From an uncultured Clostridia bacterium (GTDB lineage: Bacteria > Bacillota > Clostridia > Christensenellales > UBA1242), in NCBI GenBank assembly GCA_934747885.1, contig CAKVHE010000001.1, positions 124,001-188,000 of the forward strand: a DNA stretch of 64,000 nt. Reading direction: 5' to 3'. The translations under genes and the position numbers were made by a program. Positions 47,011 through 59,800 of the stretch are shown in pieces (the stretch's first letter is position 1; each line of letters starts with the position of its first letter). Below the pieces are notes generated by a model, which saw only the letters and a program-made list of their open reading frames with translations, had not been told where the DNA came from and searched no databases.

Positions 47011-47048
47011 AGAACTTTTGTTCCACTATCAAACATTTGTTCGATAGT
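47011..47048. promoter_or_regulatory. Palindromic operator-like site with two SOS-box-like cores
   Basis: AGAACTTTTGTTCC (47011-47024) and CAAACATTTGTTCG (47030-47043) both resemble the Firmicutes LexA box CGAAC-N4-GTTCG. The second sits in a larger palindrome with arms ACTATC/GATAGT. There is no start codon close by on either strand. Confidence 0.45.
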
Positions 47049-47215
47049 AAAAACAATTATACCGCACAAAAGTTGCCAACTAGCTGGTACCGATTAAAAA
47101 TTTTTTTGGGAAATTTTACGCTCATTTTGCCCAAACGGTGACACCACCCCGCCCCGATTGTAAAATTTTGTAAAAACTTGCCAATCTTTATCAAACCTTG
47201 TCGTTTGGCGTCACA

Positions 47216-47425
47216 CCTTGTCACATTTTGGTGTCTTGTGCCTTTTCTTACCACCTTATGTCGCACATTGTCGCTTTTTGATGCCTTGTGCCTTTTCTTG
47301 CCACCTTATGTCACACCTTGTCACGCCTTGTCGCATTTTAGTGCTTTGTGCCTTTTCTTGCCACACCTTGCCACACCTTGTCGCATTTTAGTGCTTTGTG
47401 CCTTTTCTTGCCACCTTATGTCACA
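47216..47425. repeat. Tandem repeat of 50-bp units with 10-bp sub-units
   Basis: Full 50-base units at 47216-47265, 47266-47315 and 47376-47425. A 40-base unit (47326-47365) lacks the CCTTATGTCA part, and 10-base CCTTG(T/C)CAC(A/G) pieces (47316, 47366) fill the gaps. All lengths are multiples of 10, suggesting expansion from a 10-base CCTTGTCACA seed. Confidence 0.85.
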
Positions 47426-47836
47426 TCTTGCCGTTTTTTGTCTAACACCGCCGCCAAGCGCGTATAAAAGAGAGCGCGCAAAAGAAGCACCAAGCAAACA
47501 CAAAATTCGGTTTATTTTTATATAAATTGTCCCCCGTAAAAGTCCCTTTTGGCCACCCAAAATTCGAGTTTTTAACAGCGCCAAAAATATCTCAAAAATT
47601 TTGCGAAACGGGCGTTATTTGTTTGCCTTATTATGCAAAATATGTTATTATTTATATATTATTATATAACCTTACCGAAAGAGCGATTTTTTTGCAAAAA
47701 TAGGTCAAAAATTTTCCGCAAAAAATCACCTTCGCTGCAGAGTTTGGCGGCATCAAATTTCGTCAAAATTCGCACAGCAAGGCATAAAAATAATTTTTTT
47801 AATTACAAAAAATAAATTGTACTTAGGAGAACACAA

Positions 47837-50800
47837 ATGAACTTGTGGCAAAAACTTTTTAAGGGTAAAAATCAAAAGGAGAACACATCTGCTAGCCGTG
47901 CTAAGGCTTCGCCGGCGCAGTGCCAAAGCGAAAAAATGGCAACTAGCGCCAAAAATATTAGCGGCGCAAAAGCCAGCAAAGCAGCAAGGGTGCAACAGCA
48001 AAGCAACGCCGCGCCAAAGAGTGCGCATTCAAAGGGTTTTTTGCAAAGCGCAAAAGCCATGCTTGGGCTGGTTGTTATTTTGTGTTTAAGTTTTGTTTTA
48101 AGCGCGTGCGACACATCTAGCGTGACGGACATCTTTAACCGCGACAGCAGCATTTATGACAGCCTTGGCAGACTTATGCTTACGCCAAGCACGGTCACCT
48201 TTGTGGAGACTGAACGCGAAGAGACTTCCGGCTCCACCACTGGTGATTACCAAGACGTAAACACCACCAACTCGCGCACCGGTTCGTTTGTAATTTCGTA
48301 CAACCCGTACGAACATTCGCTAACGGACGAAAGCAGCGTGGTTTACCGCTTCCCTGACCTAAGTTTTGTGGTTGATGGCGAAACCATTTACTACTTTGCC
48401 AGCGAAAGTTTGCAGAACCTAAGCCTTTATAGTGGAAACACTTACAGCTTTACGGCTCACCCAGAGGTTTTTGCGCGCTATTCTAGCCGTCTTTCGGGCG
48501 GGCTGGTTTACTCCAACCAAAGTTTGGGCGCAAACGCCACCAACAAAGTTAATGAATATTACCCACTAAGTTTGACCGGACAGTTCTTAAAGTATAACAA
48601 TCAAACGGGCAAACTTGAAGAGGTTTCGTCTAGCGAAATTTGCATAGAATACCGCCTAACGGTTATTGATACCGCCACCGGCAGTGAAGCCATTTTTGAC
48701 GAAAGCACTCAAAGTTACCTTGTTACGCCGGGTGCCGCATACAACTCAATTAGTTATAGCATTCGTTACAACCCTGCCCTAAAAAACGGTGGCACTCGCC
48801 GCAGTTTAAAGGTTAAACTTTTGGTTGGCGAAAGCTCGGTGCTATATGGCAACAGTGCTTTTTCTAACGCTTGCGTTTTTGATGTAAGCAAACTTACCTT
48901 TTCGGTAAATTCTGCCAACTCTGCTGAACTTGGCTATGGCGAACTGATTGTTGGTGATGAATATTATTTTTACGACAAAACCACCACTTTTAGCGCCGAA
49001 AACCAAACCTACTACCTAACCAGCGTTACTGGCTTTTTCCCTTACGGCAGACAAGTTAAGGTTTCGCGTTCTTTCCCTGGTTCAAAAATTGGCACCGCCG
49101 GAAATGAAGATGCATCGAGCGATTACGCCCTTGCAAGTTGGACGGTAAACACCTACTCTAACGAAGTTACCGCCAGCCCAATTATGATGGACGGTTTGCC
49201 TATCACCACCGCAAGTTTAAGCGAGAGTGAACTAAACATTTTGCGCTCGTCTATTAGCACAGACCTTGCCACGGTGGGCAACCAAAGCGATATTGACAAA
49301 TTGTTTGCTCTCAGCCAAAACAACCTGTCTAGCAAACGCTCAAATGTGGACTATGTCCGCAATAGTTCGGTGTACAATTTAAGCACCGACGGCATCAAAC
49401 GCGCAAACGGCGTTGAAGAAAACGCCCGCACTTATGTGGGAAGTTATTTATCTAATAGCACCAAAGTAGACAAGCGCGCCGACAGCCAAAATCTATATTT
49501 TGAACAAATAAACACCACCAGCCGCACCAGCACCCTGACGGCCATTTCGTGCAAAGAAAACCACGGCAACAGCTTTGTGGGCAACTACACCAAAGTTACC
49601 AACTTTTTGGTATCCGGTTCGGCATTTAATGGCGAAGACAACTTTAAGGCGCTTGAAGGTCTAAACCTAAACATTTACACGCGTGAACTAACCAGCGACG
49701 GACAATGGAAAGTTTCGGCGCGCCCACTTATTCACAACGGCGTTAGCCAAGCGGGAACCATCACCACCGGCGAAAACGGTGAATTTTCACTTGCCGGTTT
49801 GCGCCTAAATGAATTTATTGGAACTTCGGCAAAAAATGCAAGTGGTGTAAACTTTTACCTATACTCCACCACCTTTGGCGAACTTTCGCACACCGAAGGC
49901 AAAAGCAAAGGGCTGCTTATTGCCAACGAATCACTCACCAGCGAACGTATTAAGTTTGCTGACCGCACCAGCGTGGCAATAATCGGCACCACCAAACCAG
50001 ACAACAGCAACCTAAAAGTAAATTTGGTAACCCTTAACCAATCGGGCACCGGCTACACCAGCCTAGAAAACCTTACCGACCCAATTGCTTATGAACTAAT
50101 AAAGAGCGTAACCAGCGCGCCAGATAGCGACGGTTACCTCACCACTCAAATTTTGCTATCTATGCTTTTGCCGGAAGATAGCATGCTTATTGGCTACAAC
50201 CTACTTACCGACAATAGCGACACTCGCGAATACACCTTTTTGGACAAACGCAACGGCGACGTGTACCAACTAACGGCGGTACCTCAAGCCAACGGCACCT
50301 ACGCGTACACCCTAAACTCCACCAAAGGTCTATCGGCTAGCGAAGAAACCTTAACGGGCATTACCGAAAAAACCAACTACACCTATAACGGCGCAACCAT
50401 CGCTTGCCTAGACTACCTAAACCTTGTGGACGTTTACCTAATCAGGCAACTTACCGCGCCGGAAAGTTACCGCACTTCGGTGTTTAAGACTTTGGACAAC
50501 GAAGGCAACCAAACCTACGACGACAACGGCAAAGCGCTTACTCACGGCGGTTATGTGGACGCAAATGGCAATGAAATTTTGGGTACCATACAAGAAGGCG
50601 ACAGCGGCTACGAAGATTGTATTTACTTTGACTACCTCGGCCGCGGAATTTTGCCAAGCGTGCTAAAAACGCGCGGCGTGGTACTCACCAAAGCCAACTA
50701 CAACTATTTTTACTACTATGTAATTAGCCTAGCAAACGCAGACGGCAACTACAAAGACAAGAGCGCAGAACGCACTCGCACCGCCATAGAATTTATTGGT

Positions 50801-53800
50801 TCGGGCGAAGACGACACCCCACAAACTTGGGACAGTTACAAACTTTTGGGCGCTACCGCCGGCTATACCTTTTATAACGCACCAAAAGAACTTTGCGACA
50901 AACTTCAAGAAGGTCAAACCTTTGAAATCGCCGCAATAACCGGCAACACCAAAGCGGACGGCACCTCAATTGGCAATGCAAAACGCTATCACTCAAAACT
51001 TAGCACCATCAAACAATCAAACGGTCAATACGCTTACACCTACCTATTTGACAAAACTGGCAATATGTTTGAGTGTGGCAGTGACGGCACAACTGGCAAC
51101 GCGGACAATTACTTTAACGCGCTTATGACCGAAAAAGCCGAAAACGCTTACGGCAAAAACTCAATTTTTGCCATCACCATAAAGTCTAGCCAAACCGAAG
51201 CGCTAGCGTACATTCAACTTACCGAAAAAGACCAAGGCAAAGTTAGCCTAGTTAGCGGTGTGGATTTTGCTCTAACCAGCCCATCGCAATGCATAAACAA
51301 AGAAACCAGCCTAAAAGTAGATATCTTTGGTCAAGCCGAAAGCGACGCCAACAACAAGAACACCAGCGTTAGCACGCAGGACATTAGCGCGGAATATTTT
51401 TACAACGCAGAAATGAGTATGGTAATTGCCAAATTTATGGGTCTTGGCGGAAGCACTGAGTACTACACTCAGGCGCCAAACGGCGATTACATAATTGTTA
51501 GCAGCAATGTGCAAAACCTAAACAACGGCTACCTAATTTACAATGTGTACGACCGCTACATTTCGTACGCAAGTAGTTCTACCGGCACCTACTACAAACT
51601 CAAACAGTTTAATGGCGCCTACTACCTAACCAACGAAACCACCGGTGCCACCAAAAAATATTCAGCCGACAAAATCACCTTTACGGCGCGTGGCATAACC
51701 ATAAACGGCAGCGAAGTGATGTATCTAGACGGCAGCACTTACACTACCTATGAGTTTACCAGTGAATTTAGGCTAAACAAAAACTATACCCTAAGCGACT
51801 TTTTGTACACCACCAACGAATATGGCAACCTATCTCGCCCACTAACCGGCAGCAGTGACGAAACCTCACCACTCTTTACCGCCATTTTGCAACCAATTAA
51901 ACTCGAAGACGGCTCCACTATTTACTACCTAGTGGACGGCGGCAACGATGTGGGCAACACCAGCGACCAATTTGTAGACATCAGTTACAACGGTATTCGC
52001 GACGAAAAAAGTTCGTTTACTTTTGTTGGCACCTCGGCAGCCAGCGGCACCAACTACTTTTTAAACGCCAACGGCAAACTTATTAGCGAAATAAAGAGCG
52101 CAACCTTTAATGAAGTTAGTGGCAGTTCCTCCATTCGCTATTCTTACTATTTGCTTGGCACCTATTTGTCCGAAAACTTTAACAAAAACACCAAGTACTA
52201 CTTGTCGGTTGAAGACGGATACATTTACAAACGCACCAGCAACCTAGACCTAGACCACATTTTGAGCAATAGCGCCTACTTTAACGGCATTAACAAAACC
52301 GCAATAGACCTTGCAAAAACCGAGTTTGCTCGCGCTTACTTTGAACTTGGCGCCAGCGCAAACATCACCGCTGAACAAAAAGCGGAAATTGTACAAAAGA
52401 TTACCGAAAAACTTTCGGGCAACTTTACCGAAGCCGATTTGTTGACCGGCAGCAAGTTCTTTTTAACTCGCACCAGCGACAAACTATACAACTATAGCCT
52501 AACTTACACCCTAAATATGCCGGAACTTTCGAGCGATAGCATAATTTTGGACGCAAACAAACTAAAAGCCAACTACGCTCTAGCCGAAACCTTGCTAGAA
52601 GTTTATACCAATGCCGAACTTGGCAACATTGTGGTAAACAGCGCAAACGGCAACATTGTTGCCATCAAAGATAGTTCGGGCAAACTTAAACTTGCCGGAC
52701 AAAGCCTAGACCCTAGCAAAATTTTGGCAACTCTCCTCGGCACGCGTGATACCGACACCAGAGCGCTTTCCAAAATCACTAGCGGCGAAATGGCAAAATC
52801 TAACGCCTACGCCCTTACCACAACCAGCGCTAGCACAGAAAATTCTAGCCAAGCCAAAGCAACCACGCTAGGTGTAAAGACCTATTTGTTTACACTAACC
52901 GAACTACGCGTGTATGGCTCAAAAACCATCAGTCAAGTTATAACGGACGGCGCCTACGACGAAGAGGACAGCGACTCGGTTGCTTGCCTATTTGCCGAAG
53001 TAGACAGCACCACCCTAGATAGCGCAAATGGTACCCTTACTGGCACCACAGTGGTTACCGAAAATATGGCACTAAAAGGCGCCGAAAACGCGGGCATTAT
53101 GCGCACGCTTTATCGCACCGAATTTAAAATGGTGGTTACCAAATCTAGCCTAAGCGCCAACAAAAACGCGGTTGATGTTGTGGCAGTTCCACAACAAAAC
53201 GGGGGCACTTCTTACTACTACTTTAACGAAGGGTTAAACACCTATGTTGCACCAAACGGCAACACCTTAACCACCGACCGACTAATTGCCAAGGCGCAAA
53301 AATATATTTATAACGAAACCACTCAACTACTTGAACTCGAAGGCAACACCAACATTGCCATCAGTCCGGCAGAAATTTACGGCGCGCGCCTAGAAGCGGG
53401 CGTGTATGAAGCCAAGAGCCTAACAAACGGCGAAGTGGTTTATGTACTTACCCTATCCCACCAAGGCATAGTAGTTAGCGCGGACGATGCGCTTAGCAAC
53501 CTTGTGGGCGTGATATTAACCATAACCGAAAACCATTACAGCACCGCAACCTACACCCCATATATCAAACAAGGCACCATTGGCACGGTACGCTCTTCTA
53601 GCGCTACCACCGCCTATACTTTTAGCGAATTTGCAGTAGAAGACGGCAAAGTTACTGGCGACCTCGTTCAAGCCAAACTAGTAATAAAACTACTAAACGG
53701 CAAATATTTGGTAGAACATTACGACACCCAAAACAACTATATTGACCTATCCGTAACCATCACCAACAACACTCACACGGGTGAAGTGCCAAGCGCTAGT

Positions 53801-56800
53801 GATCGCATTACCCTAAAAAGCGGCGCCGACGGCTCTACCATACTAGACGACATTAACTTTGACCTAAACAAAGCCTCGTCTAGCACCAGCATAACCAGTG
53901 AAGTTTTTTCAAGCCTTCTTAGCAGCAGCAGCGTTAGAGCCAGCGCCAACATCAACGGCGAAAAGATTACTTACACCGTATTCAAACTCACCGATGAAAA
54001 CGGCAACACCGTGGGCTTTAACCTAGCAAATGGTGAAAGACTAACCGAAGTTTATCTAAAAACCGAAGATGGCAAACTAGTGCCAGCGGACGAAACGGAC
54101 GCAGACGCCCAAAAATACTACATTTACACCACCAGCATAAAAGACTCACTTGCCGGCGTTACCGGTCGCACTGCTTTGCACAGTTACAGCGTAGACGGCG
54201 ACAAAATCTCGCAAATAAAGAGTGCCAGCCTATCTCAAGGTCAGGTAGTTGCCGTACTAACCAATTACCTTGCTAGCCGTAGCCTCACCGCTTATATCGG
54301 CTTGGTTTTGGACGAAGCCGGCAAAGTGGTTGGCGCGCGTAGACTATCTGGTATTCCGGTAGATACCACGCACGACAAACGCGGTAATTTGCAAGACATC
54401 ACCTACGCTATTTCTACCAACCTTGCAACCGGCACCGAAGACGCGCCAAACCTACAAATGCTAGAATATTCTTATAGCGACATCAAGTTTGTTAGCACCA
54501 AAAGCCAACTAAAAGCCGAACTTGCTTCTAGCGCACCAAACTTTGTATACTTTAATGAAACCGAAGTGGTAAACGGCAAAAACAACTACCAAACCAACAC
54601 TAGCCAAATTTATTTGTACTACGATATGTCCACTTTGTCTTACCGCGTAAAAAGCACGGACGCTTCGGGCAAAACGGTATATAACAAACGCGAAACCACC
54701 TTTATGACCACCGCAATTGCGGAAGAGTTTTTGGGCGAAACCAACCTATACTTTGGTGAACTATCCAACTTTTACGCACTACTCAATAACACCAAAGACG
54801 CAAGCGGCAAGCAACTAGACTTTACTAGCCTAAATAGCAGCCTATTAAAAAGAGTGCTTGGCGCCGACAAAGCCATCTTAAAAGGTGAACATCTTCGCGC
54901 CATTTACAAGTATATGACGGCAAACCTTGCTCAGGACGAAACCGAAAGCGTTATGAGCAAACTAGTTAACAAAATAAACAGCCTTGGCGGGTTTGACGCC
55001 GGTCAAAAGGCAAACCTTGTAGAAATTTGCGCCTTTGTAGAACTTATGGACGGCAAAATTGCCGACAATTTGTACTACTACTACAAACCAATTAACCTAA
55101 GTTCAAAAACCAACATTTATGTCCGTCAAGACGAAGTTATGGTTGGTTTGACCACCAAAGTGGTAAACTACTACATTCGTCAAACCGCACTAGATAATAG
55201 CGGCAACGAAACGATTAACAAAACCAAATACACCGGCATAACCAATGCTCGCAAAGACTATTCAAGAGCCAATATTTACTACGAAGTAGTTTCTAGCGAC
55301 GGCAGCACCTACTATGTAAAAAATGCGTGGGAAAAATCTGAAACCGTTTATGGCGACTACATCTTTAAGGGCTTAAAACTTTACGACGAACTTGGCATCG
55401 AACAAACCGAATTGCGTTTGGTATTTAGCGCAGATAGCGACACCGTAAAGCAAGCGGTAATAAAATCTGGTTCTAGATTTGTCGAAGTTGACTACACCGT
55501 ATGCTTCTACCAGACCTTAACCGGCGAGTACGGCATTTGCTACCGCACCACCGACGGCAAATACTACAAATCTATCGAAAGTTTGGTCTATAACGCCGAC
55601 GGCACCCTTACCGAAATTGTTTACGACGGCGCCTACTACAAAAAAGGCAACATTACCGAAAACGGCTTTTTGTATAGCCTAAATGAAGGCAAAACTTGGC
55701 ACAATTTGTACCGCAGAAAGGTAAACGGCGAATACAATTATTACAGCGCCGAAAACCTAACCTACACCTATCGCGGCGCCGAGGTTTACTACGACGAAGC
55801 CAGCGGCAGTTACTACACCGACCGCAACTTGTCGAGCTACACCTACTATGACGAAAATTTGACAAGTTATCCAGCAACCCTAATTGGCGGCAACTTTTAT
55901 ATAGATGAAGACCTAAATTACCACGAACTAGTGCTAGATGACGCCGACAAAGAAATTTATACTAATATATATAAGTATAACAATAACCTATATTATGGCA
56001 GACTAGAAGTGTTTACCGCCCTAATTGGCAACTCGCTTAACACCTATGCAAGCGTGCCTAGCCTAGATGGCGGCGCCCTAACCAAAAAGTTTTATGCTCT
56101 TGGCAGCGACACGGACACCAGCCAACTTTCGAGTGATATGTCGTGGGCAGATGCAAAACGCGTTTTGGGCAGACTAACCGAAACCGGTGACCCAGCCGTT
56201 GTTAACGCAAAAATAGTTGCGTCCGTGGCATACTACCTCACCGACTTTAAGTTTAGCGCTTTATCTCACAAGTATGGGTTTAATCAAACCAGCCTAAGTC
56301 AAGGCGCAAACATCTTGCCAGCCTACTTAAACGGCGGAAGTTATTACCGCGTAAAAGCCGAAATTTCGGTACCAAAATCTCCAATTTTGGGCGCAGATGC
56401 TACGAGTTACACCGTGGACGGCAAAACCTTTGGCACTCGCCGCGAACTAAACGAATATTTGAGGACGGCAACCAACGGCACCAAAAAAGTTGTTTTGCAC
56501 TACATCTTTAAGGATGTAAAACTAGTAGTCGGCACCGACGGCAACAGCTATTATGTTCACGGCTCCAACTACTACGCCGTAAACGGCAGCTTTGAAAACA
56601 GCTTAAAAAATGGTACGGTTCCAGCGGTAGAAATTGCCAGCGAAGGCGTTACCACCACCTACGACCTAACCAGCAACGAAGGCATCGAAACCACCTACCA
56701 CAACTTTGTAACCAACAGCAACCTAATTTTAAAATCTTACACCAGCAAAGTTGATGGCAGCATTTACATAAACATCAAGCCATCTTACACCTACTCGGGC

Positions 56801-59800
56801 AGAATTGAAGAACTAGACGGCATAAAGTTTACCAGTGATTTATTTACGGGCGACTACCAAACCATAATTACCGATAGTGGCAGCAGCATTACAGCAACCA
56901 AGACCTCGTATATCTTTAGTAATTACAACAAAATCACAACAGGCGGTCTAAGCTTTATTACCCGCACCACCTACACCAAAGGTGAAGCACTCACCCTTAC
57001 CGATGCCGAAAAGGCAAGCATCAAACCGGTGCTTTCGGGACAATTTACTCCAACCCGCACTTCGTCTTCACTTTTGTATGACAAAGGTGGCAACGCAATT
57101 ATGAGCACCGAAAGTTATGTGCAGTCGGGCTACACCTTTAATAACCCACTAGACGGAACTTCTAGCACCGTAGAAGCCAATAACGGCGCCGGACTTGGCA
57201 CCACAAACGGCATTTCAAAAATTGTTTTAAACGGCAAATACCAAATTACCATCAGCAACTACTCGGTGTATAACAACCTAGTTGGTGAGTTCCAAAAGGC
57301 AACCATAAACCTAACCTTCACTCCGCGTTTTTACTACGCAAGTGATTATAGCGGCTACTACAACTTTGTGGGCATCGAAGGCTTTTTGTACTACGATGGC
57401 GCCGAAAATGGTTATAGGTTTATAAAAGGCGACTTTTCTAACCTAGTAAACCGCAGTTACCAAAATAGACTAACCGGCGAACAATATTACGAATATTCTT
57501 ATTTGTACGACGAACGAACTCAAACCTACTACTCAGTAAACCGCTTTGAATACACCGTGTTTAACACCCTGTATTACGCCCTAGACCAAAAGGCGTTTAG
57601 CTTCATCAAAACGGTGGACGGCGAAAAGACAATTGAAACCGCTAGCACCAAGACCTTTGAAAATGTAGAACTCTTAACCAACGGTATCAACCTTTACTAC
57701 CGCTACAAAGGCATAATTTATGCTAGCACCACCGACCTAACGCTAGACGGCTCAAAGCGCAACATCATTTTGGGCAACGTTTGGTACAGCCTAGCCTACG
57801 AACGCAACTTTATCCAATTTTTGGCAAGCGACTTTATAAACAGTTACCACAATGACCTAACCGCCACCGCGTACTATCCAAGTGTAATTTGCACCGCTAC
57901 CTTTAGTTCAAACATAGTAGCGCGCGCGGACGAACTTTACACCTACGACAGCACCGGCTCGCTTCGCTCTGCCTACCTTCTTGGCACCGACCTTGCCATC
58001 AACGTGCTTGGCAAAACCACTCGCACCAGCGCCGACCCAATTATTTTGCCTTCGTTCTTTGCATTAAGTTCGGGCGAACCAACCGATAGTTCTATCCTTG
58101 GTGACAAAAACAACTACTACGACGTAGATTACAGCTCAATCAAAACTCAAAAATATGGCCTCGTTGGCGTAAACATTTACGACGGCGCCCCATATCCAAA
58201 CCTAGTTATTTCAATTAGCATTCGTCACAAACTTACCGATGACAGCGTCGTTACTCTTGGTTTAAACATCAAAAAGGCCTACGCGCTAGAAGTTATGGCA
58301 AACGCCAACAACCAAACTCGCGCCGAAACCATTACCGGCTTTAGCACTTATAGTTTTAAAGACACCGAAACCAACATCGACAACAACAACTATCCAAAGT
58401 TTGTACTAAGTTTGCAAAACAAACTATCTGGCGAAATTTTGGTTAGCGATAACTACTACGATTTGTCGTTAGAAAAAAATAGTGATGTAAAAGGCTCGGA
58501 AGTTTCCATAACCGACGTTACCACCATATCTAGCGCCGAAAACTACGAACATAACAAACTATACAACAGCAACCTAACGCACAACTATTTGTTCTACAAA
58601 CAAGGCTATGTGCTACTATACGACAACAGCACCACCCTTGGTGGATCTAGCAAAGGTTTGACGGTTTATGCAAAAAATAACAACCATAACTACGCAATAA
58701 AAATAAACAGCAAAACCTACTACTACAACCTAGCAAGTGGCAAAGGCTATCTTTGCTATAATAGCCCACTAAACCGCGTTCCAACCAACGCAAACCCACT
58801 AGACTACATCAAAGTTGTTACCAGTGACGGCGAAAGCTATTACTACAAAAAAGCAAAACTTCAAACTCGTGGCGGAAACCTAATTATACAAAACTACAAC
58901 GAAGATGTTTATTTGTACACCGACTATGCAGCGCGCAACTTCAAACAAAAGGCGTACGAAACCTACCTAGATGCCACCGAAGAAAAAGCAAATTATAGCA
59001 CCGATGAGCACAACTCGCACTACCGCTTCTCGCTAGACGACTACGCATGGCACGAAGTAGTTTACGACCAAACTGGCACCCCAGTGCTTGCAAGCAGTTA
59101 TAGTTTTTGGAGCACCAACGCCTACTCAATGACCGAAGTTCCTTCGCTAGATATTCACGGCTTTACCGAAAAAGCGGACGGCACCATCAGCCTAACCTCT
59201 TCGTGTTTTGAAAACGGCTATTGCACCGGTCTAGATGCTCTCACCGCAAGCAGCGGGGACCTACTAACCAACGCCGAAAACTACGACGAACTACTTATTG
59301 GTGGCACCACCAGTGCTTACCGCATAAAGGCAAATAGTTACAACAGTTACACCGGTTGGTTTAAGTCGGTACCATACACCATCAAAAACCTAAGCACCAG
59401 CGCCGACCAATACTTTGTATCAAGCAAAGAAACCGCCGTGTTTGTAACCAACCCACTCATTACCTTTAATGACGGCACCCAAAGTGTTAAATACCGCTTT
59501 AAAGAATGGCGCATTTACACCAAGTACAACAGCGAGATTTTGTTCCTAAATTCTTACGAAACCGAACGCCTAGAGAGCCCAACTTCAGCCACCCTAACCT
59601 TTGTGCCAGAAACGGCTGATTACTATGTTGTACTTCCGGTTTACGAACGCGTATTTGAACTTCAACTTTCTATGCAAGTCCTGAATGGTATGTCGGGACA
59701 AGGCGGAACCATTACCGCATTATACAAAAACGGCGAACGTGTGGACGCTAGCGAAAAGTTTGTAGAAGAAAACACTCGCGACGTCAACCTTATTTCGTAC

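Larger units (their letters stand above)
46287..47836. other. Gene-free interval of 1550 bases before the giant gene
   Basis: No reading frame here has a ribosome binding site or coding look. Contents: AT-rich low-complexity sequence with many TTTTTGC words (46430-46960), two SOS-box-like words in a 24-base palindrome (47011-47048), a tandem repeat (47216-47425), and AT-rich sequence around 47630-47680 likely to hold the promoter of the giant gene. Confidence 0.6.

Noticed and set aside
46676..47047. Plus-strand frame of 123 codons in the gap before the giant gene
   Set aside because: Phe/Leu/Lys-rich composition that follows from T-rich DNA, and no ribosome binding site.
47216..47425. Tandem 50-bp repeat as a CRISPR array
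   Set aside because: Units are directly adjacent without unique spacers and there are no cas genes.
47178..47525. Plus-strand frame of 115 codons across the tandem repeat
   Set aside because: It is created by the repeat itself (repeated CLFLP words) and has no start signal.
28055..47836. Phage attachment-site duplication
   Set aside because: Comparing both flanks by eye, no direct repeat longer than ordinary AT-rich words was found, and no tRNA or integrase marks an end.
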